This document shows, piece after piece, positions 52,402 to 63,991 of a DNA stretch of 64,000 bases. Position 1 is the stretch's first letter. Every line of letters starts with the position of its first letter. The stretch is from assembly GCF_000152905.1 (NCBI RefSeq), contig NZ_AAMY01000009.1, positions 1 to 64,000 of the forward strand, given 5' to 3'. The notes below the pieces were generated by a model. The model was not told the DNA's origin. It saw only the letters and a list, made by a program, of their open reading frames with translations, and made no database searches. The stretch is from Nitrobacter sp. Nb-311A (GTDB taxonomy: Bacteria > Pseudomonadota > Alphaproteobacteria > Rhizobiales > Xanthobacteraceae). The position numbers and the translations under genes are program-made.

Positions 52402-54476
52402 GGTTGACCTGCAAACGCGATGACGCTGCGAGGCGGTGCTTGCAGGGTCGCGTTAGGATGGTGCGGGGCGACCTCGGCATCGTTGCTCATTGTATGAAGT
52501 ACGATCGACCAAGTTTTGTATTCTTCCAGATCGGGAATCCTGAACTCGATCGGCTCCGACGCGGCGTTGAGGACGACGTAAAGCGCCTGCTGATGGTGCT
52601 CCATGGGTCCAAGCACATAGGAAAGAAACCTTCCTTCTGGGAAATTCCAGTCAGCCTCGGTCATTTCGTTGCCCTCCGGCGTGAGCCACAGCACGCCATA
52701 CGAGCTATCTATTCTTTTTCCCGTCACCCATTGTCGTGACCTGATTTGCGCAAAGCGCCTTCGAATTGCTGTAAGGCGTCCGACAAGGTCGGTCATGTCG
52801 TTATCCTTGTCGCCCAGATGGCTCCAATCGATCCAGCCGATTTCGTTGTCCTGACAATAGGCGTTGTTGTTTCCGCTCTGGCTGTTGCCAACCTCGTCGC
52901 CCGCAAGAAGGAGCGGCACTCCCTGGGCCAGTAACAAGCATGCGAGCTGGTTTTTGCGAAGCTGACGGCGAAGCGCCTGGATCGCAGGATCGTCGGTCGG
53001 TCCTTCGTGGCCACAGTTGTTGCTGAGGTTATCATTGGAGCCATCGCGATTGTCCTCGCCGTTGGCTTCGTTGTGCTTCTCGTTATAGGAAAACAGATCC
53101 GCCAGTGTGAAGCCGTCATGGACGGTGACGTGATTGACGCCGGCGCGCGGTGCGCGGTCGTCATGATTGAACAGGTCGGACGATCCTGTCATGCGACCGC
53201 TGACGTCGCCGATCAGATTTCCTTCGCCGGCCCAGTAACGGCGCATTGTGCTGCGATACCGGTCGTTCCATTCCGACCATTGCGAAGGAAAGCCGCCGAC
53301 CTGATAACCGCCGGGACCGACATCCCATGGTTCTGCGACGAGCTTGACATTGGCGAGAACGGGATCTTGCCGGATTGCATTGAAAAAAGCGCTGTTGCGA
53401 TCGAAGCCGTGAGGGCCTCGCGCCAGGGTGCTTGCGAGATCAAAGCGGAAGCCGTCGATATGACAGACTTCGACCCAATAGCGGAGCGAATCCATGACCA
53501 TCTGGAGCACACGCGGGTGGGTCAGATTTAGAGAATTGCCGGTGCCTGTGAAGTCGTCGTAGTAGCGAGGATTGTCTGGCATGAGCCAGTAATAGGAGGC
53601 GTTATCGATGCCGCGGAATGACAGAGTCGGGCCGAGGTGATTTCCTTCCGCGGTATGATTGTAGACGACGTCGAGCATGATCTCGAAGCCGGCGTCATGA
53701 AGACGGGCTACGGTCATGCGGAATTCATCCAGCGCCGCGTCCTTTGCGTAACGCTGCTCCGGTGCGAAGAACGAAATGGAGTTGTAACCCCAGTAGTTGC
53801 TTAGCTTGCGCTCGACAAGGTGGCGGTCGTCGACGAATCCATGAATCGGCAGAAGCTCGATGGTGGTGATGCCCAGGCGCCGCAGGTGATCGATCATGGC
53901 CGGCGCGGCTAGCGCACCGTATGTGCCCCGAAGTTCTGGAGGGATATCCGGGCGCGTCTTGGTCAAGCCTTTGACGTGAGCTTCATAGATGATCGTGTCT
54001 TCCCAAGCCACACTGGGCCGCGGTTCACGCCTTCCCCAGTTGAAGGTCTCGTCGATGACAGTAGCTTTCGGCATGGCGCGGGCGTTGTCGCGTCTGTCGA
54101 AGGATAAATCCTCACGCGGACTTCCGGTACGGTAGGCGAAATGGGCATCGCTCCAGACCAATCGTCCGCTAATCTTTTTCGCGTAAGGATCGAGCAGCAG
54201 CTTGTGAGGGTTGAACCGATGGCCGCGCTGAGGATCGTAGGGACCATAGACGCGATAGCCATAGAGCTGCCCGGGCGCGACATCGTTCAGATATCCGTGC
54301 CAGACGTTCTCGGTGTGCTCGGGCAGGGCGATGCGCTCGATCTCCCTGCGGCCCTTGCTGTCGAACAAACAAAGCTCAACCTTTTCCGCATGGGCTGAAA
54401 ACAGCGCAAAATTCGTTCCGCGGCCGTCCCAGGTCGAGCCGAGGCGGACATGAGTGCCTTCCGAGATCCGCCTCAT
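52398..54476 (-). CDS. glgX: glycogen debranching enzyme GlgX/TreX
   Basis: A 692-residue GH13_11 isoamylase-type debranching enzyme. An N-terminal CBM48 domain ([20 protein letters not shown]) is followed by the barrel with Asp346 ([10 protein letters not shown], nucleophile), Glu382 (LVAEPWDVG, acid) and the later [30 protein letters not shown] is also a hallmark. It cuts alpha-1,6 branches and so supplies linear chains to TreY/TreZ and to phosphorylase. The start at 54476 overlaps the glgB stop, and the upstream open frame lies inside glgB. The stop overlaps the treZ start. Confidence 0.94.
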   Translation of the reverse strand: MRRISEGTHVRLGSTWDGRGTNFALFSAHAEKVELCLFDSKGRREIERIALPEHTENVWHGYLNDVAPGQLYGYRVYGPYDPQRGHRFNPHKLLLDPYAKKISGRLVWSDAHFAYRTGSPREDLSFDRRDNARAMPKATVIDETFNWGRREPRPSVAWEDTIIYEAHVKGLTKTRPDIPPELRGTYGALAAPAMIDHLRRLGITTIELLPIHGFVDDRHLVERKLSNYWGYNSISFFAPEQRYAKDAALDEFRMTVARLHDAGFEIMLDVVYNHTAEGNHLGPTLSFRGIDNASYYWLMPDNPRYYDDFTGTGNSLNLTHPRVLQMVMDSLRYWVEVCHIDGFRFDLASTLARGPHGFDRNSAFFNAIRQDPVLANVKLVAEPWDVGPGGYQVGGFPSQWSEWNDRYRSTMRRYWAGEGNLIGDVSGRMTGSSDLFNHDDRAPRAGVNHVTVHDGFTLADLFSYNEKHNEANGEDNRDGSNDNLSNNCGHEGPTDDPAIQALRRQLRKNQLACLLLAQGVPLLLAGDEVGNSQSGNNNAYCQDNEIGWIDWSHLGDKDNDMTDLVGRLTAIRRRFAQIRSRQWVTGKRIDSSYGVLWLTPEGNEMTEADWNFPEGRFLSYVLGPMEHHQQALYVVLNAASEPIEFRIPDLEEYKTWSIVLHTMSNDAEVAPHHPNATLQAPPRSVIAFAGQP

Positions 54477-56623
54477 GCTGTTTCCGGAACCAGAAAGATC
54501 ACCCCGAGAGGCGGCAGCGTCAGGCTGAGCTCGGGAATGACTTTTCCTGATGTCTCGACCACGCCGTCGTTCCCAACGTTGCTTCCTCCATAATGGGCGG
54601 AGTCGGTATTGAGGGCCTCGCGCCACCGGCCGGCAAATGGTACGCGCACGCGATAGTCGCGATGGACAGTTGGTGTAAGATTCGCGATCACGAGACAGCG
54701 TGCTCGTCCGCTTTCGCCCTTTCGTATCCATGCGAAGATGCTGTGATCCGCGTCGTTGGCCACGATCCATTCGAATCCAGCGGGATCGCAATCGAGTTCG
54801 TGCAACGCCGGCACCTCGAGATAGAGCGCGTTGAGATCCCGGACGACAGCCTGAACTCCCTGGTGCCGGGCTTGATCGAGAAGGTGCCAGTCGAGCGAGT
54901 GATCATGGTTCCACTCGCGCTCCTGGCCGAACTCAGCTCCCATGAACATTAACTTTTTTCCGGGGTGCCCGAACATGAAAGCATAGTAGGCGCGCAGATT
55001 CGCGAACCGTTGCCAATCGTCGCCCGGCATGCGGCCAAGAATTGAACGTTTGCCGTGGACCACCTCATCGTGGGATAGCGGCAGAATGAAATTCTCCGAG
55101 AATGCGTAGTGCAGTCCGAACAGGATCTGATCATGATGGTGCTTGCGGTAAATCGGGTCCTTGCCGAAATAGCTCAACGTGTCATGCATCCAGCCCATGT
55201 TCCATTTGTAGCCGAACCCTAAACCGCCGAACTCAATCGGTCGCGAGACCTGGGGCCATGCCGTCGACTCCTCAGCGACGGTTGTGGCGTTCGGAAATTT
55301 TCCAAATACCTCACGGTTGAACCGGCGCAGAAATTCGATAGCTTCCAGATTTTCCCGGCCGCCGTGTTTGTTCGGAATCCAACCGCCTTCGGGGCGGCTG
55401 TAATCCAGATAGAGCATCGACGCGACAGCATCGACGCGGAGACCGTCGACGCCGTAGCGATCGAGCCAGAACAGCGCGTTGGCGACTAGAAAATTGACAA
55501 CTTCCGTGCGGCCGTAATTGTAGATCAGGGTATCCCAGTCGAGATGGCGGCCCTGCAATGGATTGGCGTGTTCATACAGCGACGTTCCGTCAAAACGGCC
55601 AAGCCCGTGCGGATCGTCCGGAAAATGTCCTGGCACCCAATCCAGCAAGAGGCCGAGTCCTTCGCGATGGCAGGCATCGACCAGATGCGCGAAATCGTCC
55701 GGCGTACCGAAGCGGCTAGTCGGGGCATAGAGGCCGGTCGGCTGATAACCCCAGGAACCGTCGAACGGATGCTCATTCACCGGCATCAGCTCGATATGAG
55801 TAAATCCGAGGTTGCGTGCATAGCGCGGCAAGGTCTCGGCAAGCTCGCGATAGGATAGCCAGCGATTTCCGTCGCCACGGCGCCATGATCCGAGGTGAAC
55901 TTCATAAATCGAGATGGGCGCATTGTATGCATTGATCGAGATTGCCAGTGGCGTCGGGCGTGGCAACGCGGCCTCGTCGAATACGATCGACGCCGTGTTG
56001 GGTCGCACCTCGGCCGCGAAGGCCATCGGGTCGGATTTCAGCGGGAGCAGGGAGCCATCCTGAGCCGTGATCGCGAATTTGTAGCGATCGCCCACCTTTG
56101 CACCGGGTATGAACAGTTCCCAATATCCGTTCCCTCGCACGCGCATCGGATGCCGGCGTTTATCCCAGCAGTTAAAATCACCGACGACAGTCACGGCCCG
56201 AGCGTTTGGCGCCAGCACGACGAATCCTATTCCGTCCACACCCTCCATCGCCATGGGATGAGCGCCAAGCCTCTCATAGAGGCGCTGGTGCGTGCCTTCT
56301 CCGAGCAGATGGAGATCGAAGTCGTCTAGAATGGGCGCAAAGCGATAAGGGTCCTCAAGTTCAACCATGTCCGCGCCATACCGGGCACGGAGACGGTAGC
56401 GCTCCGCCCCGTCCGGCAAGTCTCCAAGGAAAAGTCCAGCGTCATGAATGCGCGTCAGCGCGATCTCCTCGCCAGCCTCATCGACGAGGCGAACTTCCGA
56501 CGCCTCGGGTAGATAAACACGAACCACATTGCGATCAGTCTCGCGGTGACAGCCGAGATAGTGAAAAGGATCGGAATGCTGTCCTTCAACAATGGCGCGT
56601 GCTTCGGAAGACAGTTCTGTCAT
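54473..56623 (-). CDS. glgB: 1,4-alpha-glucan branching enzyme GlgB
   Basis: A 716-residue GH13_9 branching enzyme. Two N-terminal domains (N1 about 10-100, CBM48 about 115-215; [20 protein letters not shown]) precede the barrel: Asp398 ([10 protein letters not shown]), Glu451 (TVAEESTAW) and Asp519 ([12 protein letters not shown]). It moves segments of alpha-1,4 chains to form alpha-1,6 branches. In the GlgE route it acts on the linear polymer that GlgE makes. It overlaps the treS stop and the glgX start (ATGA each). The start at 56623 is used, not the longer frame in treS. Confidence 0.96.
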   Translation of the reverse strand: MTELSSEARAIVEGQHSDPFHYLGCHRETDRNVVRVYLPEASEVRLVDEAGEEIALTRIHDAGLFLGDLPDGAERYRLRARYGADMVELEDPYRFAPILDDFDLHLLGEGTHQRLYERLGAHPMAMEGVDGIGFVVLAPNARAVTVVGDFNCWDKRRHPMRVRGNGYWELFIPGAKVGDRYKFAITAQDGSLLPLKSDPMAFAAEVRPNTASIVFDEAALPRPTPLAISINAYNAPISIYEVHLGSWRRGDGNRWLSYRELAETLPRYARNLGFTHIELMPVNEHPFDGSWGYQPTGLYAPTSRFGTPDDFAHLVDACHREGLGLLLDWVPGHFPDDPHGLGRFDGTSLYEHANPLQGRHLDWDTLIYNYGRTEVVNFLVANALFWLDRYGVDGLRVDAVASMLYLDYSRPEGGWIPNKHGGRENLEAIEFLRRFNREVFGKFPNATTVAEESTAWPQVSRPIEFGGLGFGYKWNMGWMHDTLSYFGKDPIYRKHHHDQILFGLHYAFSENFILPLSHDEVVHGKRSILGRMPGDDWQRFANLRAYYAFMFGHPGKKLMFMGAEFGQEREWNHDHSLDWHLLDQARHQGVQAVVRDLNALYLEVPALHELDCDPAGFEWIVANDADHSIFAWIRKGESGRARCLVIANLTPTVHRDYRVRVPFAGRWREALNTDSAHYGGSNVGNDGVVETSGKVIPELSLTLPPLGVIFLVPETA

Positions 56624-59600
56624 GCGCGGTCTCGCTTCCTGTTGTGCAGCACCCGCAGTGCGCCGTCCAGCGCCACCCGTAGCCAATCCGGACGATGCGC
56701 CAGCTCGTAGTCGATCTCATAAATCGCCTTTTCGAGCAGGAAGAACTGCAGCATCCCGTCTTCATCGTTCTTGTCCTGTGGCCAAAGTCGAAAATCGGAC
56801 ATCGCTTCGCGATAGGAAGCCAGAAAGGTCTGCGTTGCCTCGTCGCGCCATGCCGACAAGGCTTCCGCCAATCGTCCATCGTCGTCCGCTTCGGTTTTAA
56901 GAACCCTTTCTTGCGCCGACGTCACGGAATAGTCGATGGACCGGATCAGTCCGGCGACATCGCGGGCCGCCGGCGCCTTCATCCGCCGCTCGGAAAGGCT
57001 CCGTCGTGGTTCACCTTCGAAATCGATGATAAAAACATCGTCACGTACTACCAGAACCTGCCCGAGATGAAGGTCGCCATGATGCCGAATATTGTGCATC
57101 TGAATCGATGACGGAAGCAGCCTGGTAAGCAAGCTATGCAAAGCGGGGCGGAGACTTTGGATTTCTTCGACAAGAAGCTGGTCCGATTCCAGTAGCTTTG
57201 TCTGAGCGAGGCGGTCAAACGTTTGCTCCGCATGTGTCATCAGACGATCGATGAGATGAGCGACGTCGGAAGCAGTCACAGGCTCAGGACGAAAATTCTC
57301 GATATCGTCGCGACTGGCCAGCGCCATGTGCATTTCCGCGACGCGCTTGCCAGTTTGCACCATGTAGCGCTGATAGGCCGCCTTTTCTTCAAGCGCGGGA
57401 GCGGAATAGACCGCCCCGACGAGCCGCTGCTCATCGACAAAGCGATCCAGCGCGGCGCTAGTGACGGTCCATGCGTCACCCTGATTACCGACGAAGGCAT
57501 GAACGATAGCGATGGCGGTCTCGACGTCGGGTCCCGTCAACTCAACGCTGCCAAGCAAAGCGGGCGTATTGGCAAATCCGGCGACATCCGTCAGGAAACG
57601 TCCAACTTCTACTTCGGGATTGATGCCATTTTCGATCTTTCGGTAGAGTTTCACCACGAACTTCTGATCCACCAGCGCGGTGCTGTTCGATTGTTCAGTC
57701 TGAACCGCTCTCACGTTCTCAATCGGCTCTTCGGCTATCGAAGCCATCCGCTCGGTAGGAACGTGAGCAAGCCGTAGATTGCCTTCCTCGAAGGTTGCAC
57801 GACGGCGCAAACCCTCGATGATGCCCGCGATCAGATCACTCTCATAGGCGGCATCGATCAGGGTTCCCTCGCGCGAGCCTTGCCGCACGGCGGCGATGTT
57901 TTTGACGTCATAGTTTCGGCGGTCGAGCCGATCCCACCGGATTCGGATTGGCATCGCGTATCGTCCCGATTTCCCGCGATGGGAGACATCGAAGATCACG
58001 AGCCATGGCCTGGAAACCTGATCTTCCATGAGTGGTACTGCCGCTGGCACACGTGCGATGATGGAGCCAGCGGATCGCTCCGGGAACCAGCGCGAGCGAG
58101 CGAGATAAGAGGGCAAGACGTCACGCTCGAAGATCAAGCGTGTTCGCGCCAGAGACATCCAGGTCGCACCTACCGGAACTACCAGCGTCTCGTAGTCGGG
58201 TATGATCACGGTTGCGACGTTCGGGGACGATGGCTTTTCATTGAGCCGGAACCAGTAGAATCCATAAGGCGCGAGCGTGATCAGATACGGTAACTCGCCG
58301 ATATCGGGAAAGGTCGTTCGTCCCAACATTTCAAGCGGCGAACGACCTTTCCAGTGCGACAGATCGAGTTCCGAGGCTTGTGCTGATCGCGACAGGTTGG
58401 CGACGCAAAGCACGACCTCATCGTTGTATTGTCTCACATAAGCAAGAACGCTCCGGTTCGAGGAGCGCGCAAAGGACATCGTTCCGCGACCGAAAGCGTG
58501 GCTGGATTTTCGCACAGAGATGAGCTTTTTCATCCAGCTCAATAGCGAGGAAAGACTCCGCGACTGGGCCTCTACATTGACGGACTCATAACCGTAGACA
58601 GCATCCATGACAGGGGGAGCATAGAGCCGCGCAGGATCGCAACGGGAGAATCCACCGTTACGATCCGGAGTCCATTGCATCGGGGTGCGAACGCCGTTGC
58701 GGTCGCCGAGGTAGATGTTATCGCCCATCCCGATTTCATCGCCGTAATATATGATCGGCGTTCCCGGTAGCGACATCAGCAACGAGTTCATCAGCTCAAT
58801 CTTGCGCCGGTCGTTATCCATCAAGGGTGCAAGACGGCGGCGAATACCGAGATTGATGCGCGCGCGAGGATCTGCGGCATAGGTCGACCAGAGATAATCA
58901 CGCTCGATATCGGTCACCATTTCGAGCGTCAGTTCGTCATGATTTCGTAGGAACATCGCCCACTGACAACTGTCGGGAATATCGGGTGTCTGTCGCAGGA
59001 TATCGGTGATCGGAAATCGGTCCTCCTGGGCGATCGCCATGTAGATGCGAGGCATCAAGGGGAAATGATAGGCCATATGGCACTCATCGCCGTCCCCGAA
59101 ATAGAACTGAACATCCTCGGGCCATTGGTTGGCTTCGGCTAAAAGTACTTTCCCCTTGGCGTAGGCATCAAGCTCAGCGCGAATATGCTTGATCACCGCG
59201 TGCGTTTCGGGAAGATTCTCATTGTTGGTGCCCTCCCGCTCGCAGAGATAAGGAATTGCGTCCAGACGAAACCCGTCGACGCCTGTGTCCAGCCAACGTT
59301 TCATCACCTGAACGACAGCTCGGACGACCCTCGGGTTGTCAAAATTAAGATCCGGTTGATGACTAAAGAAGCGATGCCAGTAATAGGCGTTGGCTTCGGC
59401 GTCCCAAGCCCAGTTCGACTTCTCCGTGTCGGTAAAAATGATTCTGGTGCCTTGATATTTTTTGTCGGTATTGCTCCAGACATACCAGTTGCGCGCGCTG
59501 GATCCTTGCGGGCTGCGCTGGGCGCGCTTGAACCATCTGTGCTGGTCGGATGTATGATTTATAACAAGCTCGGTAATCACGCGCAGGCCGCGCCGTTTTG

Positions 59601-59904
59601 CCTCCGAAATGAACCGGCGGAAATCCTTCATGGTGCCGAAATCGGGATTGATCGAGCCGTAATCGGCGATGTCATATCCGTCGTCGCGTCCCGGTGATGG
59701 ATAGAACGGCAGCAACCACAGAGCGGTGACACCGAGTTCCTGAAGATAATCGAGCTTGTTAGTCAGGCCTACGAAGTCGCCGATGCCGTCGTTGTTACTG
59801 TCGGCAAATGCTTTGACGTGGAGCTGATAGATAATGGCATCCTTATACCAGAGGTCGTCGGTCTGGACGTATCTGTCAGCATCGATATGCGACATCTTGT
59901 TCAT
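56620..59904 (-). CDS. treS: trehalose synthase-maltokinase fusion (TreS-Mak)
   Basis: A 1094-residue two-part enzyme. Residues 1 to about 555 are a GH13_16 trehalose synthase (Asp215 in [10 protein letters not shown], Glu257 in LLAEANQWP, Asp323 in LRNHDELT), which interconverts trehalose and maltose. The rest is a maltokinase with the kinase motifs [10 protein letters not shown] and DFEGEP, which phosphorylates maltose with ATP to maltose-1-phosphate, the substrate of GlgE. The fusion is known in other bacteria and forces channelling. The ATG at 59904 lies eight bases after the glgE stop; an internal ATG at 59895 is also possible. It overlaps glgB by ATGA. Confidence 0.95.
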   Translation of the reverse strand: MNKMSHIDADRYVQTDDLWYKDAIIYQLHVKAFADSNNDGIGDFVGLTNKLDYLQELGVTALWLLPFYPSPGRDDGYDIADYGSINPDFGTMKDFRRFISEAKRRGLRVITELVINHTSDQHRWFKRAQRSPQGSSARNWYVWSNTDKKYQGTRIIFTDTEKSNWAWDAEANAYYWHRFFSHQPDLNFDNPRVVRAVVQVMKRWLDTGVDGFRLDAIPYLCEREGTNNENLPETHAVIKHIRAELDAYAKGKVLLAEANQWPEDVQFYFGDGDECHMAYHFPLMPRIYMAIAQEDRFPITDILRQTPDIPDSCQWAMFLRNHDELTLEMVTDIERDYLWSTYAADPRARINLGIRRRLAPLMDNDRRKIELMNSLLMSLPGTPIIYYGDEIGMGDNIYLGDRNGVRTPMQWTPDRNGGFSRCDPARLYAPPVMDAVYGYESVNVEAQSRSLSSLLSWMKKLISVRKSSHAFGRGTMSFARSSNRSVLAYVRQYNDEVVLCVANLSRSAQASELDLSHWKGRSPLEMLGRTTFPDIGELPYLITLAPYGFYWFRLNEKPSSPNVATVIIPDYETLVVPVGATWMSLARTRLIFERDVLPSYLARSRWFPERSAGSIIARVPAAVPLMEDQVSRPWLVIFDVSHRGKSGRYAMPIRIRWDRLDRRNYDVKNIAAVRQGSREGTLIDAAYESDLIAGIIEGLRRRATFEEGNLRLAHVPTERMASIAEEPIENVRAVQTEQSNSTALVDQKFVVKLYRKIENGINPEVEVGRFLTDVAGFANTPALLGSVELTGPDVETAIAIVHAFVGNQGDAWTVTSAALDRFVDEQRLVGAVYSAPALEEKAAYQRYMVQTGKRVAEMHMALASRDDIENFRPEPVTASDVAHLIDRLMTHAEQTFDRLAQTKLLESDQLLVEEIQSLRPALHSLLTRLLPSSIQMHNIRHHGDLHLGQVLVVRDDVFIIDFEGEPRRSLSERRMKAPAARDVAGLIRSIDYSVTSAQERVLKTEADDDGRLAEALSAWRDEATQTFLASYREAMSDFRLWPQDKNDEDGMLQFFLLEKAIYEIDYELAHRPDWLRVALDGALRVLHNRKRDRA

Positions 59905-59912
59905 AACGGGCC

Positions 59913-61886
59913 TCACGTCAGACACCGAAACAAAAGCGCGGGATCGCGTAATGGATCGAGCCTCAACCGTACTCCGCCCCACTCTATGGCGTGACGCTCG
60001 CAGGTCATGAGGTTTTCGAGTGCAACGGGAGCGCCCGATCCGTTCGCGGTTTCCATCCGGATTGAGTCGAGCGGCAGCCAAAATTCATGGCTCTCACGTG
60101 ACAGCGCGATGGCGCCGACGACAGTGTTGGAGCCATCCGCGGAATGCTTGGTGAAAGCGATGATCTGATCATTGTCGACGGGGAGGAACCGCAGATTGCG
60201 CGTTTGTAGCAGCGCCGGATTGGCGCGTCGCGCCCGGTTCAGCGCAGCGATGTAAGGTTTGATATTTCCGGGTGCATCCCAGTTGCGAACCTTGATCTCG
60301 TACTTTTCCGAGTTGAGATATTCTTCCCGCCCCGGAATGGCTTCGTGCTCCAGAAGCTCGAAGCCGTTGTAGATTCCGTAGCTGCCCGACAGCATTGCTG
60401 CCAGAGCAACCCGGGACTTGAACATCCAGGGCTCGCCACTTTGCAGGTGGTAAGGCAGGATGTCCGGCGTGTTGACGAAGAAGTTGGGCCGGTAATAGTC
60501 TCGCTCAGGATATCCCGTCAGCTCGCTAAGATAGGATTCGATCTCCCTTTTCTGGGTGCGCCAAGTGAAGTAGGTGTACGATTGTGTGAATCCGAGCTTG
60601 GCGAGACCCTTCATGACCTTGGGTCGGGTGAAGGCTTCGGCGAGGAAGATGACGCCAGGGTCCTTCGTCTGGACCTCTCGGATTAGCCATTCCCAGAAAT
60701 TGAACGGCTTGGTGTGCGGATTGTCGATTCGAAAGATGCGCACACCCTGATTGACCCAGAACAGGATGACGTCGCGAAGCGCGTTCCACAGTGAGCCCGC
60801 GTCTTCGCAACCGAAATCGGGATTGACAATATCCTCATACTTTTTTGGAGGATTTTCCGCATAACGCATCGAACCATCCGGACGCCGCTTGAACCAGTCG
60901 GGATGCTGGGTGAGCCAGGGATGATCGGGCGAACACTGCACCGCAATGTCGAGCGCGATCTCCATGCCATGAGTTTTGCAGGCGGCGATCAAGTCCCGGA
61001 AGTCGTCGAAAGTGCCGAGCTCGGGGTGGATCGCATCGTGCCCACCTTCCGGTGAGCCGATGGCGTAGGGGCTGCCAGGATCGCCTTCGGCGGCGGTTAG
61101 AGCATTGTTGCGTCCTTTTCGATTGGTCCTGCCGATGGGATGAATCGGCGTGAAGTAAAGGACGTCAAATCCCATGGCCGCGATGTCGGGCAGCCGGGCA
61201 ATGCAATCCCGGAAGGTGCCGTGCTGGCCGGGAACGGCACTCTGGCTGCGCGGTACCATCTCGTACCATGCGCCCGCGACGGCGAGGGCGCGATCGATCG
61301 TCAGTGGGTAAAGCCGGGAACGCGTGAGATCGGACCGGGCGCAGCCTTCGGCCATGGCGCTCGTCAGTTCCGGAACGAGCAGGCTGGCGGCGTTACCCTT
61401 TTGGAGAAAGTCTTCGCATTGACGGAGGATGATCGCCGTCGCTTGCTTGCTGCCATACTGCGCGCGCGTCAGCAGCGCGGCGCCTTCGAGCGCATCGAGG
61501 GTGATGTCCTGACCGGCCTTCTGTTTGAGTTCGAAATCGCGCTTCCATGTGGCGAATTCGTCAGTCCAGGCTTCGATGGCATAGACGTAGCGTCCTGGTT
61601 CGGCTGGCGCGAAGCTGCCGAACCAACGATCGTTATCGTGCTTGGCCATCGCCGATCTTTGCCAGTCACGATCCTGCTCATGTCGCCAAATCAGCTGCGC
61701 GACGATGACGTCATGCCCGCTTCGGAATATGTCCGCCCAGACATCGACGGTATCACCAGCAAGGCGCTTGACGGGAAACCGTCCGGCGTCGATGCAGGGA
61801 TAAACGTCTTCGATATGAAATGCGCCGGCGGTTGCGCCTCTTTCGTCTCCACATACCAGCATGTTTTTTTGCGTCGATACGGACAT
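59913..61886 (-). CDS. glgE: alpha-1,4-glucan:maltose-1-phosphate maltosyltransferase GlgE
   Basis: A 657-residue GH13_3 enzyme. The N-terminal IEDVYPCIDAGRFPVKRLAG and GHD pattern are the family signature; the barrel has LYFTPIHPIGRTNRKGRNN, nucleophile Asp388 (RIFRIDNPHTK) and acid Glu417 (IFLAEAFTRP). It transfers maltose from maltose-1-phosphate to a growing alpha-1,4 chain. It is first in the operon and lies 36-48 bases downstream of an EcfG-like promoter motif on the minus strand. The start has no good rival. Confidence 0.95.
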   Translation of the reverse strand: MSVSTQKNMLVCGDERGATAGAFHIEDVYPCIDAGRFPVKRLAGDTVDVWADIFRSGHDVIVAQLIWRHEQDRDWQRSAMAKHDNDRWFGSFAPAEPGRYVYAIEAWTDEFATWKRDFELKQKAGQDITLDALEGAALLTRAQYGSKQATAIILRQCEDFLQKGNAASLLVPELTSAMAEGCARSDLTRSRLYPLTIDRALAVAGAWYEMVPRSQSAVPGQHGTFRDCIARLPDIAAMGFDVLYFTPIHPIGRTNRKGRNNALTAAEGDPGSPYAIGSPEGGHDAIHPELGTFDDFRDLIAACKTHGMEIALDIAVQCSPDHPWLTQHPDWFKRRPDGSMRYAENPPKKYEDIVNPDFGCEDAGSLWNALRDVILFWVNQGVRIFRIDNPHTKPFNFWEWLIREVQTKDPGVIFLAEAFTRPKVMKGLAKLGFTQSYTYFTWRTQKREIESYLSELTGYPERDYYRPNFFVNTPDILPYHLQSGEPWMFKSRVALAAMLSGSYGIYNGFELLEHEAIPGREEYLNSEKYEIKVRNWDAPGNIKPYIAALNRARRANPALLQTRNLRFLPVDNDQIIAFTKHSADGSNTVVGAIALSRESHEFWLPLDSIRMETANGSGAPVALENLMTCERHAIEWGGVRLRLDPLRDPALLFRCLT

Positions 61887-61933
61887 TCACGCGCCGCTAA
61901 CCTGCTGATGAATAACGAAGGACCCGGAAGATA

Positions 61934-61958
61934 AACCCCGGCGTAGCTGCAAAGTTCC
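61934..61958 (-). promoter_or_regulatory. EcfG-like promoter for glgE operon
   Basis: On the minus strand GGAAC (61958-61954), 17 bases, then GTT (61936-61934): the general-stress sigma factor consensus of alphaproteobacteria is GGAAC-N16/17-GTT. The GTT lies 48 bases before the glgE start. Confidence 0.6.
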
Positions 61959-61962
61959 CTAT

Positions 61963-61987
61963 GGAACCGCCCTTTCGTTCCCGAGTT
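61963..61987 (+). promoter_or_regulatory. EcfG-like promoter for malQ
   Basis: GGAAC at 61963-61967, 17 bases, then GTT at 61985-61987, matching the EcfG consensus. The malQ start lies 50 bases after it. It is divergent to, and adjacent to, the motif for glgE. Confidence 0.6.
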
Positions 61988-62037
61988 TGTTCCATCTGTT
62001 AGAGGGGGCCTCGGCGCCATGCCGGGTTGGGTCGGCG

Positions 62038-63981
62038 ATGGATATCTACTCAAAAGCGCGCGATCTGGGCATCAATTTGGACTTTGTCGACGGGTTGGGC
62101 CGCCGTCATATCCTGGACGATGATCGATTGCGTGTTTTTGTTGATAGTTTGCCAGCGCCTCCGCGCCATCGTTTCCTGAAGCAGCCCGTGGTCATCGCCG
62201 CCAACGTGGCCAGGATTCGCATTCCCGTCGCGACCGAGGCGAACGGCATCGCTTGGCGACTTGTGGAACGCGATACGGTGCTCGCACAAGGGTATGTAGC
62301 TTCTGCAACGATCGATATCCGGCATCCAATAGCGATCGGCACTTACCGACTGGAACTCGAAAGTAGCAATGGCGCTCTCATCGATTCTGTTCCCTTATTG
62401 GTTACGCCTGAAAAGGCCTTTCAAGGCTCGTTCGAGCGGGTCTGGGTTCTGTCTGTTCAGCTGTACGCCCTGTCATCGTCGCGTAACTGGGGAATTGGTG
62501 ATTTCACGGATCTTGCCTCGCTGATCGAACTGACCTCGGATTGGGGATGCCATGGTATCGGCCTCAATCCGCTTCACGCGCTGTTCGATGACCGTCCTCT
62601 CGAACGCAGTCCCTATGCGCCAAACAGTCGGCTGTTTCTCAATCCGCTTTATATCGACCCCGAGCGGGTTCCGAACTTTTCGAGCGTGTGGCTAAGGCAG
62701 CACCGCGAAGAGCTCGATCGGGTCGGGGAGGGCGAGCTGGTCGATTACGCTGCGGTCGCTAAACTGAAATTCGGAGCATTCCGCTATTCGTTCTCGAAGT
62801 TTCAGCATGATCAGGCCGCGCAAGCCGAATTTGAAATCTTCAGGAAGGAGCGCGGCGAACTGTTGAAACGATACGCTTGCTTCGAGGTATTGCGGCGGCA
62901 GTTCGGTCCAGCGCCCTGGTGGCTGTGGCCGGAAGAATGGCGCCGCCCGACTCATGCCGGAGTTCAAGCCGTATCCAGCGGTCCACAGGGCGAGGAAGTG
63001 AAATTCGTCGAGTTCATGCAATGGTGCGCGGCATCTCAGCTACAGTCATGCGCCGATCTCGCCGCTGAACGCGGAATGGCGGTCGGGCTTTATCTGGATG
63101 TTGCCGTCGGTGTTCAGGCCGGCGGGTTCGACGCCTGGAACGAGCAGACCGCTATCTCGCGCGCGCTTTCAGTTGGAGCGCCGCCCGATCAACTAAACAC
63201 GATGGGGCAGGACTGGGGATTGGCAGGATTCAATGCTGCTGGTCTTGAGGCGAGTGACTTTGCACCGTTTCGGGACATGCTGCGCGCTTCGATGCGTTTT
63301 GCGGGAGCCATACGGTTGGATCATGTGCTCGGTCTCAGCCGGCTCTACTTGATACCGGCCGGCGCATCGCCTCTGCACGGAGCATATGTGGATATGCCGT
63401 TGCAGGCTATGCTTGGGGTTATCGCGCAAGAGAGCGTCGGTCAGCACTGTATTGTCGTCGGCGAAGATCTTGGAACGGTCCTGGCGGGATTTCGTGACAC
63501 TCTCGCGGCCTGGGGCGTGTGGTCTTACAGGGTGATGATGTTTGAACGCAGCAGCAGCGGCGCTTTTATTGGGTCATCGGAGTATGCCAAAAACGCGCTC
63601 GTCACCTTCACGACCCATGACCTTGCATCCTTCGCTGGCTGGCAATCGCATTCCGATCTCAGGGTTAAGCGGGAACTGGGGCTCGATCCCGGCGAAACCG
63701 ACGTGGAGCGGACGAATGCGCGCCATGCGCTCGAATGGAAGCTCGGCGAAGAACATATCGCAGCGAAGAATTTTCTCGGGGTCGCCGAATTTCTCGCGCG
63801 CACGCCGTCCCGCATTCTTGCGATTGCGCTCGATGATTTGATCGGACTGCAGGATCAGCCGAATATTCCAGGTACGTTGAACGAGCATCCCAACTGGCGG
63901 AGGCGAATTCCAGTCAAGCTGGACGATCTGGACCGACGCATCGATCTCGACGCGCTTCGGCGCGCGCTCCGTGAACGCTGA
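62038..63981 (+). CDS. malQ: 4-alpha-glucanotransferase (amylomaltase)
   Basis: A 647-residue GH77 enzyme. An N-terminal beta region (about 1-130) is followed by the barrel: NWGIGDFTDLASLIEL, the nucleophile Asp428 (AIRLDHVLGL), acid Glu476 (VVGEDLGTV) and Asp528 (TTHDLASF). It disproportionates short alpha-1,4-glucans, recycling the maltooligosaccharides released by debranching. The ATG at 62038 is preferred because the in-frame TTG at 61987 overlaps the promoter motif. The 3' end is followed by GGGGAGG at 63985-63991, a ribosome site for a gene beyond the window, plausibly treY. Confidence 0.93.
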   Translation: MDIYSKARDLGINLDFVDGLGRRHILDDDRLRVFVDSLPAPPRHRFLKQPVVIAANVARIRIPVATEANGIAWRLVERDTVLAQGYVASATIDIRHPIAIGTYRLELESSNGALIDSVPLLVTPEKAFQGSFERVWVLSVQLYALSSSRNWGIGDFTDLASLIELTSDWGCHGIGLNPLHALFDDRPLERSPYAPNSRLFLNPLYIDPERVPNFSSVWLRQHREELDRVGEGELVDYAAVAKLKFGAFRYSFSKFQHDQAAQAEFEIFRKERGELLKRYACFEVLRRQFGPAPWWLWPEEWRRPTHAGVQAVSSGPQGEEVKFVEFMQWCAASQLQSCADLAAERGMAVGLYLDVAVGVQAGGFDAWNEQTAISRALSVGAPPDQLNTMGQDWGLAGFNAAGLEASDFAPFRDMLRASMRFAGAIRLDHVLGLSRLYLIPAGASPLHGAYVDMPLQAMLGVIAQESVGQHCIVVGEDLGTVLAGFRDTLAAWGVWSYRVMMFERSSSGAFIGSSEYAKNALVTFTTHDLASFAGWQSHSDLRVKRELGLDPGETDVERTNARHALEWKLGEEHIAAKNFLGVAEFLARTPSRILAIALDDLIGLQDQPNIPGTLNEHPNWRRRIPVKLDDLDRRIDLDALRRALRER

Positions 63982-63984
63982 AAC

Positions 63985-63991
63985 AGGGGAG
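63985..63991 (+). promoter_or_regulatory. ribosome-binding site for a gene beyond the right edge
   Basis: GGGGAGG three bases after the malQ stop. The gene start would lie at or just past the last base of the window. By analogy with related genomes, where malQ is often followed by treY, it may be treY; the sequence does not show it. Confidence 0.4.
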
